Source of the DNA: Streptomyces sp. A2-16
GTDB lineage: Bacteria; Actinomycetota; Actinomycetes; Streptomycetales; Streptomycetaceae
Assembly: GCF_018128905.1 (NCBI RefSeq)
Contig: NZ_CP063808.1
Coordinates: 6,696,001 to 6,760,000, forward strand
Direction of reading: 5' to 3'
Length of the DNA stretch: 64,000 nucleotides
Shown here: positions 28,805 through 38,227 of the stretch, one piece after another
Numbering within the stretch: the first letter of the stretch is position 1
Layout of the letters: every line of letters begins with the position of its first letter
The notes under the pieces: generated by a model
What the model was told of the DNA's origin: nothing
What the model saw: only the letters and a program-made list of their open reading frames with translations
The model's database searches: none
Translations under genes and position numbers: made by a program

Positions 28805-31210
28805 ATGACGCACACCCCGCCCCCAGCCGAGGAGCTGCGGCTCCTCGACGCCGAGCTGTGGCAACTGGACGCCCGCCGGGCCCAGTTGCTGGCCCGCAGG
28901 GCCTGGCTGATCGCCGCGCTCCAGCCGCACCGGCCGCAGCGCCGGACGTGGCAGACCTGGCAGGCACCGCAGCAGACCGGACCCGCCGGACCCCCGCGCC
29001 CCGAGGCGAGCGCACCGAGCGTGCAGAACGTGCTCCTGGTGCTCGGCGGTGTCCTGCTCACCGTCGCGGCGATGGTGTTCACGCTGGTCAGCTGGGGTCA
29101 CCTGGGGATCACCGGCCGGTCCCTGGTGCTCGGCGCGGTCACCGCGGCGGCGCTCGCGGCGCCGCTCCCGCTGCTGAGGCGCGGGCTGCGCTCGACGGCC
29201 GAGTCGGTGGCGGGCCTGGGGCTGGCTCTGACGGTCCTGGACGCGGTCGCGCTGCACGGGTCCGTGTTCCCGGAGAGCGCCGGGGCGCCGTACACGGCGG
29301 TGGCCTCGGCGCTGCTGGCGGGGCTCTGGACGGCGTACGGCCTGCTGCCGCGCCTGTCGGAGCTGCGCCTGCCCCGCCCGGCCGCCCTGGTGGCGGCCCA
29401 ACTCCCGCTGTTCTTCTGGGCGATCGCGGCCGACGCGGGCTCGTACGGGCTCACGGCCGCGCTCCTGGTGACGGCCGGGTGCGACACGTTCGTGGCGCTC
29501 CGGACGACGCCCGGGTCCGTACGCGTGGTCGCCGCGATCGGCGCGTACGGAGTGGGCGCCTGGGGCGTGCTGGCGGCCGGCTGGCTGACCTGGACAGCCT
29601 CCGGCCCGAGCGCCGCCGCCCGTGCGGCGGCGCTCCTCCTCCTCGCGAGCGCGATCGCGCTGACCGCCGCATGGCAGGTCGACGGACCCGACCGGTCCAC
29701 GCCTGCCGGCGGTCGGTCCGTCGGTCTCGCCGTCACCTCCGGGCTGCTCGCGGTGGCCGCCCTCGGTGGCGTGGCACGGCCGGTGCTCCCCGAGTCGTGG
29801 ACGGTCCCGGCCCATCTGGCCTTCGGGATCGCCCTGTTGGCGGCGCTCCGCCTGGACCGGCTGCCGGCCGCGGTACGGCAGGGTCTGGCCTGGGCCTCCG
29901 GGGCCGTACAGGCGATTGCCCTGCTGTGGGCGCTGCCCGTCGTCGGTGTCGTCGTGCTGGGCCCCCTCGCCTGGGCGTCGCGGGCGTGGGCCGGTGCCCC
30001 GTCGGACGCGCGTACCGCGGTGACCGTCGATGTGACCTGGCCGCCGCACGCGGAGACGGCACCGCTGGTCCTGGTGGCCGTCGCGGCGGTGCTGGCCCTG
30101 GCGGTGCGGGACACGACCTGGCGTCCGCGCGCCCTGGAAGGGGCACTGGGCCTGGCCTGGGCCTCCGCCCTGATCCTCCCGGCGGTGCTCGAACTCCCCT
30201 ACTCGGCAGGCCTGGTGATCGAGAGTGCCGTCACCGCCGCGGCTCTGACGGCGGCGATGTTCCTGCGGCGGCGCCTCACGGCCCTCCTCCTCGCACTCGT
30301 CACCTCCGCGAGCCTCACCCTCCTGGCCCTCGCCTCCCAGACGGCGACTCTCGTCGTGCTCGGCGGACTGGTCGCACTGTTCGCGGCGGCCTCCTGGCGG
30401 CTCGCCCCCTTCACGGCGCCGGCCGCCCTCGTCCACGGCGCCGCCCTGGCCTGCGCGACCGGTGCGGCCGCGGGCTGGTCACCGGCGCACACGGCCCTGC
30501 TGGTCCTGGTGGTCCCCGCGGTCGCCGCTCTCCTCGCCTGGCGGCTCGGCGACTCGTCGGCCACCGTGCCGGTCGAGGCGGCCGGGGCGGCGGCGGGAGT
30601 CCTCGCCATCGCGCTGGCGGGGACCGACCTGCCGCTGCTCGCCACGGTCCTGGCGTTGTGTGCGGTGATCACCGCGGGCACGGCGATCCGTGCGGACCGC
30701 CGTGCGGTCGGCTACGCGTCAGCCGCCCTGTTCGTGCTGGCGGCCTGGGTCCGTCTGGCGGCCTGGGACGTGAGCGCCCCGGAGGCCTACACCCTCCCGG
30801 TCACGATCCCGGCGCTGCTGGTCGGCGCCCTGCGCCACCGCCGCGACCCGCGGACCTCGTCCTGGACGGCGTACGCCCCCGGCCTGGCCGCCACCCTCGT
30901 GCCGAGCCTCCTCGCCGCCTGGGGCGACTCCCACTGGACGCGCCCCCTGCTCCTCGGCCTCGCGGCCCTGCTGGTCACCCTGGCGGGCGCCCGCCACCAC
31001 CTGCAGGCCCCGCTCCTGCTGGGCGGCGCGGTCCTCCTCCTGGACGCCCTGCACGAACTGGCCCCGTACCTCGTCCAGGTGACCGACGCCCTCCCCCGCT
31101 GGGTGCCCCCGGCCCTGGCCGGCCTCCTCCTGCTCGCGCTGGGAGCGACGTACGAGCGACGCCTGAGGGACGCCCGAAGGATGCGGGACTTCCTGGGCAA
31201 CATGCGCTGA
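28805..31210 (+). CDS. Large polytopic membrane protein, unknown function
   Basis: A protein of 801 residues. The first ~50 residues form a helical amphipathic segment (AEELRLLDAELWQLDARRAQ), then there is a Pro-rich linker, and then more than 20 alternating Ala/Leu/Val-rich hydrophobic segments to the end, with no recognisable catalytic or transport motif. It resembles the actinobacterial 'SCO7613 C-terminal domain' membrane proteins, but I am not certain of that match. The ATG at 28805 is chosen over an upstream GTG-type opening because it starts at the conserved helix. Very high GC and Leu/Ala codon bias fit a native Streptomyces gene. Confidence 0.82.
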   Translation: MTHTPPPAEELRLLDAELWQLDARRAQLLARRAWLIAALQPHRPQRRTWQTWQAPQQTGPAGPPRPEASAPSVQNVLLVLGGVLLTVAAMVFTLVSWGHLGITGRSLVLGAVTAAALAAPLPLLRRGLRSTAESVAGLGLALTVLDAVALHGSVFPESAGAPYTAVASALLAGLWTAYGLLPRLSELRLPRPAALVAAQLPLFFWAIAADAGSYGLTAALLVTAGCDTFVALRTTPGSVRVVAAIGAYGVGAWGVLAAGWLTWTASGPSAAARAAALLLLASAIALTAAWQVDGPDRSTPAGGRSVGLAVTSGLLAVAALGGVARPVLPESWTVPAHLAFGIALLAALRLDRLPAAVRQGLAWASGAVQAIALLWALPVVGVVVLGPLAWASRAWAGAPSDARTAVTVDVTWPPHAETAPLVLVAVAAVLALAVRDTTWRPRALEGALGLAWASALILPAVLELPYSAGLVIESAVTAAALTAAMFLRRRLTALLLALVTSASLTLLALASQTATLVVLGGLVALFAAASWRLAPFTAPAALVHGAALACATGAAAGWSPAHTALLVLVVPAVAALLAWRLGDSSATVPVEAAGAAAGVLAIALAGTDLPLLATVLALCAVITAGTAIRADRRAVGYASAALFVLAAWVRLAAWDVSAPEAYTLPVTIPALLVGALRHRRDPRTSSWTAYAPGLAATLVPSLLAAWGDSHWTRPLLLGLAALLVTLAGARHHLQAPLLLGGAVLLLDALHELAPYLVQVTDALPRWVPPALAGLLLLALGATYERRLRDARRMRDFLGNMR

Positions 31211-31218
31211 ACCCACCA

Positions 31219-31251
31219 AGGGGCGCGGGGAACCGCGCGGCCGGCCGCACC
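31219..31251 (-). repeat. Variant copy of a dispersed 33-bp element
   Basis: Read on the minus strand, this segment matches the 33-bp element found exactly at 46810-46842 and 63233-63265, with about four substitutions. It overlaps the left arm of the terminator hairpin at 31227-31267. Confidence 0.65.
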
Positions 31252-31267
31252 GGACGCGCGGTTCCCC
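31227..31267. terminator. Bidirectional terminator between convergent genes
   Basis: Bases 31227-31239 pair perfectly with 31255-31267 (13 bp) around a 15-base loop. The hairpin lies in the 70-bp gap between the plus-strand membrane protein and the minus-strand lyase, and its left arm is part of the dispersed repeat. Confidence 0.8.
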
Positions 31268-31280
31268 ACCGCCTCGAGGC

Positions 31281-34019
31281 CTACGACGGCATCTTGTCCC
31301 CGAGCAGCGCCAGGTTCTCGATGGCGGCAAGACCGTACAGCGCGGTGTCATTGGTCGACACCCAGGCCGCCTCACTGCCCGCCACCAGCGCGACCGGCCC
31401 GCTCAAAGCCTCCGTCTTCCAGGGCGCCGACTCCTTGTAGCCGTCGGAGTTGTAGAACTTCTCCCACGCGCGCGTGGCCAGCTTCGCGTCCCCGGTCTTC
31501 ACGGCCGCGTACGCGTCGAGCCGCGAGTGGCCCTGGAAGAGCAGCAGCGTCCCGAAGTTGGACCCGTAGCGGGCCGCCTGCTCGGTCTTGGTCGCGTTGA
31601 AGTAGCGGCAGTAGTCGAAGTACGCCTCGTTGAACTTCGGCATGTCGACGAGGTCGATGAGCTCGGCGCACAGTTCGTTGAGGCCGAACACGGCGGACAG
31701 GTGCGAGACCCCGACGACCGGCGCCGAGGCCACCGCGAACTTACCGGTGTCGAGGTCGTACAGCCCACTGCCCTGCACGAACCCGTTGGGCTGGGCGGCG
31801 ATGCCCTCCATCGTCGACAGCACGCGCGCCTTGGCCTTCTCCCACTTGGGCCCCTTGCGTTCCCACTCGGTCAGCCAGGCCGAGACCAGCCCGCTCCAGT
31901 CCGTGCCGAAGCCGATGGACAGGGCGTGCCGGTCGGGTGTGTACGGGTCGGTGCGCACCTTGCGCAGGGGATCCAGGACCAGGAACGTCTCGTCGGAGTC
32001 GACATTGGCGTGCATGAGGTCACCGACCCGCTCGTCCGCGGTGAGGAAGTAGTAGTAGCGGCGGTACGTCGTGTTGGCGATGCGCTGCTGCTTCGCGCTG
32101 TCGGCATAGTGCTGCACACCGTGCCGGGTGCCGAGTCCGGCCCACTTGCCCAGGTGGTAGACGTCGACCTCGCCGGTGTGCCGGGTCATCGCCTCGGCGA
32201 ACCGGAAGATGTCCGCGCGGCCGCTGCGCAGGTAGGCGAACCAGAGCCACAGGTCCGGCGAGAGCTCGGAGTTGTCCCAGGCGTAGCCGCCGATGTCGTA
32301 CCGCCACTGGTGCCGGACGGTGTCATAGGTGTGCATGATGTCGCCGTAGTCCCAGAAGCCGTACCAACGGCGTTGCTCCACCTGGTCCTTGTAGTAGGTG
32401 AAGAGGAAGTCGAGGTGGTCCTCGATCTTCGCCTTGGCCGGGGTCGAGCGGTCCGGCTCGGAGTAGAGCCCCGGCCCGAACACCTTCGCCTTGACGAGCT
32501 GCTTGGGCGGGGCCGCGAGTTGCGGCAGCACCCTTACGGTCTCGACCTGTTGGGCCAGTGTCTCCGGGGTCGGGGTCGACTCGTTGGCCCAGAACATCAG
32601 CTCCGAGGTACGGGCGATGCCGTAGGGCGTGCCGAACTCCGGCTCGTAGTCCTCGTAGGTGATGTTGAGGCCTTCGAGCTGTTCGGCGAAGGTGTCCTGG
32701 CCCATGCCGTCGTGGTAGAAGCGCAGGTCCATGGGCTGCGCCTCGGGCGACCAGAGCCAGAGGGTGACCTCGGCCTCGTCGGTCTGGGCGTCACGGATGT
32801 CGAGCTGGGAGGGGTGGCGCTCCCAGAAGTCCCGCAGCCCGAAGGAGAGTCCGCCGCTGACGCCACCGACGTACCCGAATCCGGAGGCCCGCCTGCCGCC
32901 GCCGGCGCCGATCCAGCCGTGCCCCTTCTTGGTGCGCTTGCGCAGGGTGAAGCCGTCGGCGGAGAGCTGGGAGAGCGTGTAGTCGCCCCACTCGGGGATG
33001 TACTGGAGCCGGGTGGTGACCCGCTGGTCCCAGGTGGCGGGGTCGGGCAGTTTCCTGCCCGCGTACTGGGCCTCCTGCACGGCGATGCCCGGGTCGCGGC
33101 GCAGTCCGGTGATGCCCTTGACGGCCTCGCGCAGCAGACCGGTGCCCTCGCCGCCGATGCGGATGTGGCGGTCGTACGACTGGTCGCGCATCGGGACCGT
33201 GAACCGCACTCCCAGCCCGCGGATGAAGTCTCCGCTCGCCTTGCCGGGCTCCTGCGTGCCGTCGTAGGTGATGGTGTGCACCATGCGGAAGGAGTCGGCG
33301 CCCGCGTAGAAGTAGAGACGGACGGAGAAGGGCAGCCAGCTCCGGCTGCCCTTGCGGTGCTTGCCGTCGATCCTGACGACCGCGCGGACCGGGCCGGACT
33401 GCTCGACGGTGACCTCGGAGACGGCCCCCTCGAAGCGCTCCGTCTTGACCGTCCCCTGGTCCTCGTCCTCGATCTCGGGCTGGCGGATGAGGACCAGTCG
33501 GCCGTTCTTGGCGATCTCCGTCGAGCCGCGGGTGACCGACTTGATGAGGGTCGCGCCGGACTTGGCGATCCTCGCGGTGATGACGCCGGTGGAGACGGTT
33601 ATCGTGCCGCCGCTCTTGTCGACGGTGACCTTCTTGTCGGGCACGGCGGCCTCGCCGGCGCTCAGCGACAGCTTGCCGTTGCCCGAACTGACCGCGTGCG
33701 CGGTCCACTTGAGCGAGCCGTCGGGCCAGTAGGCGATCGGCCAGGACTGGACCGGCACGGCCTTGCCGTCCGCGTCCGTGACCGCGAACTTCTGGTCCTG
33801 CTGGTAGACGCCCTTGGGCCAGGGGACACCGACGGTGGAGCCGGGCGCGGCGCCGAGACCGCCGTCCTCCAGCCAGTCCAGGGTCACGGGAGAGTCGTCG
33901 GCCTCGGCGGCTCTCGGCGCGGCCTGCGCGTCCTTGGCCCCTAGCGCCCAGCTGAACTGTGCGGCGGCACCGGCGACGGCGGCGGCTTTGAGGAGGGACC
34001 TGCGGGGGATGGGGGACAT
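31281..34019 (-). CDS. Exo-rhamnogalacturonan lyase family protein (PL26-like), Tat-exported
   Basis: A 912-residue secreted protein with a twin-arginine signal (PRRSLLKAAAVAGAAAQF, probable cleavage after AQA near residue 34). The body matches the exo-rhamnogalacturonan lyase (RGLX) architecture: an N-terminal beta domain (VTLDWLEDGG ... VGVPWPKGV), a central domain, and a helical barrel rich in W/Y (WLWFAYLRSGRADIFRFAEAM, YHLGKWAGLGTRHGVQHY). It would remove unsaturated disaccharide units from the pectin side-chain backbone. The ATG at 34019 has an AAAGGA site. It is the last gene of an operon with a sugar ABC importer and a YesL-like protein, which agrees with the role. Confidence 0.85.
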   Translation of the reverse strand: MSPIPRRSLLKAAAVAGAAAQFSWALGAKDAQAAPRAAEADDSPVTLDWLEDGGLGAAPGSTVGVPWPKGVYQQDQKFAVTDADGKAVPVQSWPIAYWPDGSLKWTAHAVSSGNGKLSLSAGEAAVPDKKVTVDKSGGTITVSTGVITARIAKSGATLIKSVTRGSTEIAKNGRLVLIRQPEIEDEDQGTVKTERFEGAVSEVTVEQSGPVRAVVRIDGKHRKGSRSWLPFSVRLYFYAGADSFRMVHTITYDGTQEPGKASGDFIRGLGVRFTVPMRDQSYDRHIRIGGEGTGLLREAVKGITGLRRDPGIAVQEAQYAGRKLPDPATWDQRVTTRLQYIPEWGDYTLSQLSADGFTLRKRTKKGHGWIGAGGGRRASGFGYVGGVSGGLSFGLRDFWERHPSQLDIRDAQTDEAEVTLWLWSPEAQPMDLRFYHDGMGQDTFAEQLEGLNITYEDYEPEFGTPYGIARTSELMFWANESTPTPETLAQQVETVRVLPQLAAPPKQLVKAKVFGPGLYSEPDRSTPAKAKIEDHLDFLFTYYKDQVEQRRWYGFWDYGDIMHTYDTVRHQWRYDIGGYAWDNSELSPDLWLWFAYLRSGRADIFRFAEAMTRHTGEVDVYHLGKWAGLGTRHGVQHYADSAKQQRIANTTYRRYYYFLTADERVGDLMHANVDSDETFLVLDPLRKVRTDPYTPDRHALSIGFGTDWSGLVSAWLTEWERKGPKWEKAKARVLSTMEGIAAQPNGFVQGSGLYDLDTGKFAVASAPVVGVSHLSAVFGLNELCAELIDLVDMPKFNEAYFDYCRYFNATKTEQAARYGSNFGTLLLFQGHSRLDAYAAVKTGDAKLATRAWEKFYNSDGYKESAPWKTEALSGPVALVAGSEAAWVSTNDTALYGLAAIENLALLGDKMPS

Positions 34020-34110
34020 GGCCGTTCCTTTCCATGGACAGCTGGTCAGGGGCATGACAGAGAGAGGTGCGGCGCCGGGGGCGCCGACCTTGCGACGAGG
34101 GCACCGCCCG

Positions 34111-34704
34111 TCAGCGGCGCCGGTGGCGTTCCTCCACGGCGACGGCCGCCGCCGCAACGGCCCCGAGGACCGGGACCGCCAGCGGCGCGACGAACCCCGC
34201 GGACAGGACCACGACGGCCAGACCGGCGACGATCAGGAAGGACCCGGCGGGGTCCCGCAGCGTCCGGCGTACGGCGTCCGCGAGCAGCGCGCGCCACGAG
34301 GCGCCCGGAGCCCAGACCGCCGCCGCGCGCAGCCCGGCCACCGCGAGGCCGAGCAGCGCGAACAGCCCGACGGCTCCGACCAGCGGGCCACCGGGGATCC
34401 CGGCCCGCGCGGCCTGGACGTCCACCCACACCGCGGCCGCCGCGACCCAGCCGGCGACCCCGACGAGCCACCCGCGGCGCACGGCCGTACGGAAGTCCGC
34501 GACGAACTCCCGCCATCCGCCGCCCTCGTGGCTCGTGCGCCGCCGCAGGTGCCGTGCGCCGGCGGCGAAGGCAGCGGGGTAGGTGACGACGCCCAGGCAG
34601 GCCACGGCGATCCACACGCCGGTGAGCAGGGTCTCGGCGAAGAGGGCGAACCGTTCGCCGCCGAACACGGACGCCCTGCGGGCCTTCACACGCGCTTGCG
34701 CCAT
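34111..34704 (-). CDS. YesL/DUF624-like membrane protein
   Basis: A 197-residue protein with about five hydrophobic segments and the DUF624 pattern (WIAVACLGVVTYPAAFA ... WREFVADFRTAVRRGWLVG). B. subtilis YesL, the family's reference, lies in the rhamnogalacturonan utilisation cluster, which matches the lyase next door. The biochemical role is unknown; an accessory role to the ABC permeases is often suggested. The ATG at 34704 lies 10 bp after the upstream permease stop, and the lyase starts 91 bp after its own stop. Confidence 0.78.
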   Translation of the reverse strand: MAQARVKARRASVFGGERFALFAETLLTGVWIAVACLGVVTYPAAFAAGARHLRRRTSHEGGGWREFVADFRTAVRRGWLVGVAGWVAAAAVWVDVQAARAGIPGGPLVGAVGLFALLGLAVAGLRAAAVWAPGASWRALLADAVRRTLRDPAGSFLIVAGLAVVVLSAGFVAPLAVPVLGAVAAAAVAVEERHRRR

Positions 34705-34714
34705 GCTGACCGCC

Positions 34715-35587
34715 TCACTTCAGTCCGGACGTCGCCATGCCGTCGATGAGATAGCGCTGGAAGGCCATGAAGAAGGCGATGACCGGCACCAGGGCCACCA
34801 GCGACATCGCGATCATGCTGCCGTAGTTGGAGATGCCCTCCTGGTCGCGGAACATCATCAGGCCGAGCGAGACGGTGTACTTGGAGGGGGTGTTGAGGTA
34901 GATCAACGGCCCCATGAAGTCGTTCCACGCGTTGATGAAGGTGAAGATCGCGCTGGTGATGAGGGCGGGGCGGCACAGGGGCAGGACGATCGACCAGTAG
35001 GTCCGCAGGTGCCCGCAGCCGTCGAGCTTGGCGGCCTCGTCCAGCTCGCGCGGCAGCCCGCGCATGAACTGCACCATCAGGAAGACGAAGAAGGCCTCCG
35101 TCGCCAGGAACTTGCCCGCCACGAGCGGCACCAGGGTGTCGACGAGCTCCAGCTTGCGGAACATCACGTACTGCGGGATGAGCAGCACGTGGTACGGCAG
35201 CAGCAGGGTGCCGATCATGAGGGTGAAGAGCAGGTTCCGCCCGGCGAACCGGATCTTGGCGAAGGCGTACGCGGTCAGCGAGCTGGAGATCACGACCCCG
35301 GCCACGGCGAGGCCCGCGTACATCAGCGAGTTGGTGAAGAAGCTGCCGATGGAGATGCCGGAGATCCCGTCGGCGAGTCCGGAGAAGTTCGCCCAGACCG
35401 GCTTGGCGGGCAGCAGGTCGATGCTGGCGATGATGTCCTTGCTCGGCTTGAAGGAGGCGCCGAGGACCCAGATCACGGGGTAGAGGACGACCGCTAGGAC
35501 GGCGAGCGCGCCCACGTGCCAGGCGATCGATCCGGTGCGCCGCCGCTCGCCGGCGGTGCGCGCCACAGGGGTGCTGACAGTGGTCAC
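34715..35587 (-). CDS. Carbohydrate ABC transporter permease (MalG type)
   Basis: A 290-residue inner-membrane permease with six hydrophobic helices and the ATPase-contact EAA loop ELDEAAKLDGCGHLRTYWSIVLPL. It is the second permease of a CUT1 sugar importer. The GTG at 35587-35585 overlaps the stop of the first permease as GTGA; the frame continues upstream but only through that gene. No ATP-binding subunit is encoded in the operon. In Streptomyces a shared ATPase (MsiK) commonly energises such importers. Confidence 0.93.
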   Translation of the reverse strand: MTTVSTPVARTAGERRRTGSIAWHVGALAVLAVVLYPVIWVLGASFKPSKDIIASIDLLPAKPVWANFSGLADGISGISIGSFFTNSLMYAGLAVAGVVISSSLTAYAFAKIRFAGRNLLFTLMIGTLLLPYHVLLIPQYVMFRKLELVDTLVPLVAGKFLATEAFFVFLMVQFMRGLPRELDEAAKLDGCGHLRTYWSIVLPLCRPALITSAIFTFINAWNDFMGPLIYLNTPSKYTVSLGLMMFRDQEGISNYGSMIAMSLVALVPVIAFFMAFQRYLIDGMATSGLK

Positions 35588-36540
35588 TTGGCGGCCTCCT
35601 CGTAGTGCACCCACTTCTTCTGCGACCAGAACAGGACCGCCGTGACCAGCGCCACCGCGACCACCAGCGACCAGGCCATCGCGGAGGCGAAGCCCATCTG
35701 GGCCTCCTTGAAGCCCTTCTGGTACAGGTAACAGGTGTAGACGAGGGTGGCGTCGGCGGGCCCGCACCGGGTGTCGGAGACGACGTAGGCGGAGCCGAAC
35801 ACCTGGAACGCGTGGATGGACTCCAGCAGCACGTTGAAGAACAGCACCGGGGAGATCATCGGCAGCGTGATGTTCCAGAACCGGCGCAGCGGGCCGGCGC
35901 CGTCCACCTCGGCCGCCTCGTACAACTCCCGCGGGACCTGCTTGAGACCGGCCAGGAAGATGACCATCGGCGCACCGAACTGCCAGATGCTCAGGGCCAC
36001 CAGGGAGTAGAGGACGTAGTCCGGGTTGCCGATCCAGCCGCCCACGTCCACGCCGAAGATCTTCTGCGTACGGTCCACGACGGCGTCGTCCGAGAACAGC
36101 GCCCGCCACACGAAGCCCACGGAGACGCTGGCACCGATGAGCGAGGGCATGTAGAACGCGGCCCGGTACAGGCCCTGTCCGCGCCGCTGCTGCGCGAGCA
36201 GCAGCGCGACGCCGAGCGCGAGCAGCAGCTTCAGCGGGGTGGCCACGACGACGTACTTGAGCGTGACCTCCACCGACTTCTGCCAGCGCGGATCCTGGAA
36301 CATTGTCGTGAAGTTGTCGAAGCCCACCCACTCGGGCGGGGTGAACAGGTTGTACCGGGTGAACGCGTAGTACAGCGACGCGATCATCGGCCCCGCCGTG
36401 AGCAGCAGGAATCCCGCGATCCACGGCGACATGAAGAGGTAGCCGGCGAGGTTCTCGCGGCGCCGCCCGCGCCGCCCGGCGGCAGGAGCGGCGGGCCGCT
36501 TCTTCGCCGGGCGCACGGGCGCTTCCTTGACGAGCGTCAT
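35584..36540 (-). CDS. Carbohydrate ABC transporter permease (MalF type)
   Basis: A 318-residue permease with a basic N-terminal tail, six hydrophobic helices (first LFMSPWIAGFLLLTAGPMIA) and an EAA loop ELYEAAEVDGAGPLRRFWNITLPM. It pairs with the MalG-type permease, to which it is translationally coupled. The start ATG at 36540 lies 14 bp after the binding-protein stop. Together with the lyase, the substrate is probably a rhamnogalacturonan-derived disaccharide. Confidence 0.93.
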   Translation of the reverse strand: MTLVKEAPVRPAKKRPAAPAAGRRGRRRENLAGYLFMSPWIAGFLLLTAGPMIASLYYAFTRYNLFTPPEWVGFDNFTTMFQDPRWQKSVEVTLKYVVVATPLKLLLALGVALLLAQQRRGQGLYRAAFYMPSLIGASVSVGFVWRALFSDDAVVDRTQKIFGVDVGGWIGNPDYVLYSLVALSIWQFGAPMVIFLAGLKQVPRELYEAAEVDGAGPLRRFWNITLPMISPVLFFNVLLESIHAFQVFGSAYVVSDTRCGPADATLVYTCYLYQKGFKEAQMGFASAMAWSLVVAVALVTAVLFWSQKKWVHYEEAAK

Positions 36541-36554
36541 GGTGGTACGTCCCC

Positions 36555-37844
36555 TCAGCCCGCGAACGCGGCCTTGGCCTCGCTGAACAGCGACTTGGCG
36601 GCGTCGGCCGGCTTGGACTTGCCCTGGGCGACCTCGCCGCCGAGGCGCAGGAAGGCCGCCTCGATGACATCGGCGCCGGACGGGTGCGGGGTGATCTTCC
36701 CGAGCACACCGGCCTTGGCGACCTCGTCCTCGTACGCCGCGACACCCTTGTTGTTGGGGTCGGTGGGCTTGAAGGCGTCGTACTGCTCGGTCGTGGCGAG
36801 GATGCCGCGGTCATAGCCCATGATCTTGCCGACCTCGGGGTCGTGGACCATGAAGGAGATGAACTGGGCGGCTTCCTTGGGGTGCTTGGTGCCGGCGAAG
36901 GCGCTGAGCATCAGCGAACCGAGGTACTGGCCGGTCTGCTTGCCGTCCGTGGTGGGGATCGGCGCGAGCCCGTAGTCCGACTCGCCCTCGCCCTCGTAGC
37001 GGATGGAGAAGTTGTCCCAGGTGAACTCGGACGCGGCGAGGCCCGCCGAGAGACCGGACTTGGGCTTGACCTGCTCGATCTTCTTCGGGTCGGCGACCAG
37101 CCCGGACTTGACGCGCTTGTAGCCGTCCGTCCACCACTGCGTCAGGTCGTCCTCGGTGAAGCCGAGGTCGGAGTCGGTGAAGAAGGCCTTGCCGTTCTGG
37201 CGCAGGTACAGGTCGTAGAGGTACATGATGCCGAAGTAGCCGGTGTCGCCGGCGATCTTCAGCTTGTCCTGGACCGTCTGGAGCGCGTCGAAGTACTCGT
37301 CCCAGGTCCAGCCGAACTTCGCCTCGACGCCTGCCTTCTTGAAGGCCTTGAGGTCGATGACGAGCGCCATGGTGTTGGCCCCGACGGGTATGCCGATCTG
37401 CTTGCCGTCGACCTGACCGTTCGCCAGAACGCCGTTGCGGAAGTTGTCCAGGCTCAGATTCCCGGCGTCCGCCTGCTCCTTGAGATCCAGCAGAACACCG
37501 CGCTTGTCGTACTTGCGCAGGAAACCGACCGCATTCTGGAAAACGTCCGGCGGATTCCCGCCGGAGGCCTGGGTCTGGAACTTCTCCCAGAACGCCTCGT
37601 AGTCGGTGAATTCAGGCTTGATCTTGATCTTCGGGTACTTCTTCTCGAAGAGCGCGATGGTCTTCTTGATGGCGATGGTGCGCGGCTCGCCGCCCCACCA
37701 GGCGTAACGGAGTGTCACCGTTCCATCTCCGGAACTTCCGCTGTCACCACCGCACCCGGTCGTCGCGGCCAGCCCCAGCGTCGCCGCTGTAGCCCCGGCC
37801 GCCTTCAGGATCGTTCGCCTCTCGACATTCCTGTTGGTTCCCAC
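36555..37844 (-). CDS. Sugar ABC transporter substrate-binding lipoprotein
   Basis: A 429-residue solute-binding protein of the CUT1 family. The N-terminus has a twin-arginine pair (ERRTILKAAGATAATLGLA) and a lipobox ending at Cys31 (TTGC), so it is probably a Tat-exported lipoprotein. The body shows the TLRYAWWGGEPRT opening and the WEKFQTQASGGNPPDVFQ segment of the fold. The GTG start at 37844 follows GGGGAGGGG. It is the first gene of the five-gene rhamnogalacturonan operon and lies directly behind LacI-type operator palindromes. Confidence 0.93.
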   Translation of the reverse strand: MGTNRNVERRTILKAAGATAATLGLAATTGCGGDSGSSGDGTVTLRYAWWGGEPRTIAIKKTIALFEKKYPKIKIKPEFTDYEAFWEKFQTQASGGNPPDVFQNAVGFLRKYDKRGVLLDLKEQADAGNLSLDNFRNGVLANGQVDGKQIGIPVGANTMALVIDLKAFKKAGVEAKFGWTWDEYFDALQTVQDKLKIAGDTGYFGIMYLYDLYLRQNGKAFFTDSDLGFTEDDLTQWWTDGYKRVKSGLVADPKKIEQVKPKSGLSAGLAASEFTWDNFSIRYEGEGESDYGLAPIPTTDGKQTGQYLGSLMLSAFAGTKHPKEAAQFISFMVHDPEVGKIMGYDRGILATTEQYDAFKPTDPNNKGVAAYEDEVAKAGVLGKITPHPSGADVIEAAFLRLGGEVAQGKSKPADAAKSLFSEAKAAFAG

Positions 37845-37878
37845 AGTCGGGCCCCTCCCCGCAGCGTCGTCGCCTGCA

Positions 37879-37904
37879 TGAATCGTTTCAAGTAAGCGCT
37901 TGCT
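37879..37904. promoter_or_regulatory. Two adjacent LacI-family-type operator palindromes
   Basis: Bases 37879-37890 read TGAATCGTTTCA, a 12-bp palindrome with one mismatched pair. Bases 37891-37904 contain AAGCGCTT (37894-37901), the central core of LacI/GalR-type sites. They lie 35-60 bp upstream of the binding-protein start, where a repressor would block the promoter. No LacI-family gene is present nearby, so the regulator would be encoded elsewhere. Confidence 0.6.
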
Positions 37905-38183
37905 GGCACAAGTTACGGAGGGGCCGGAGGTGCGTCAATGATTCGGACAGGAATTTCTTGAGAGTGTGGTGAGAGACCGGAGCGCCTCCAACCACCCCGC
38001 GGGATCCGGGAACTGACGACGCCCCAGGTGAGAGGCGCGAGGTCGACCGGTCGAACGCGCCGCACGCCGTCGTACGAGATCGGCGCGCGGCCGGAAAGAG
38101 ACGGGCGGCGAGGGACTTTCGCTGCGGACCGTCACACGGAGCGGAGCAGTCCGGCCCGGCCTTCGCGTCCGGCCGCACACATG
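37905..38183. other. Non-coding spacer upstream of the sugar operon
   Basis: The 383-bp gap between the binding-protein start (37844) and tRNA-Val (38228) has the operators at its left and the tRNA terminator at its right. Between them I see no convincing gene, and the open frames there lack ribosome sites and normal codon bias. Confidence 0.6.
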
Positions 38184-38221
38184 CCGACGGCCCGTCCGCG
38201 ATCTCGCAGACGGGCCGTCGG
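38184..38221 (-). terminator. Terminator after tRNA-Val
   Basis: Bases 38184-38196 pair perfectly with 38209-38221 (13 bp, 12-base loop), just past the 3' end of the minus-strand tRNA. Confidence 0.8.
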
Positions 38222-38227
38222 TCCGGG

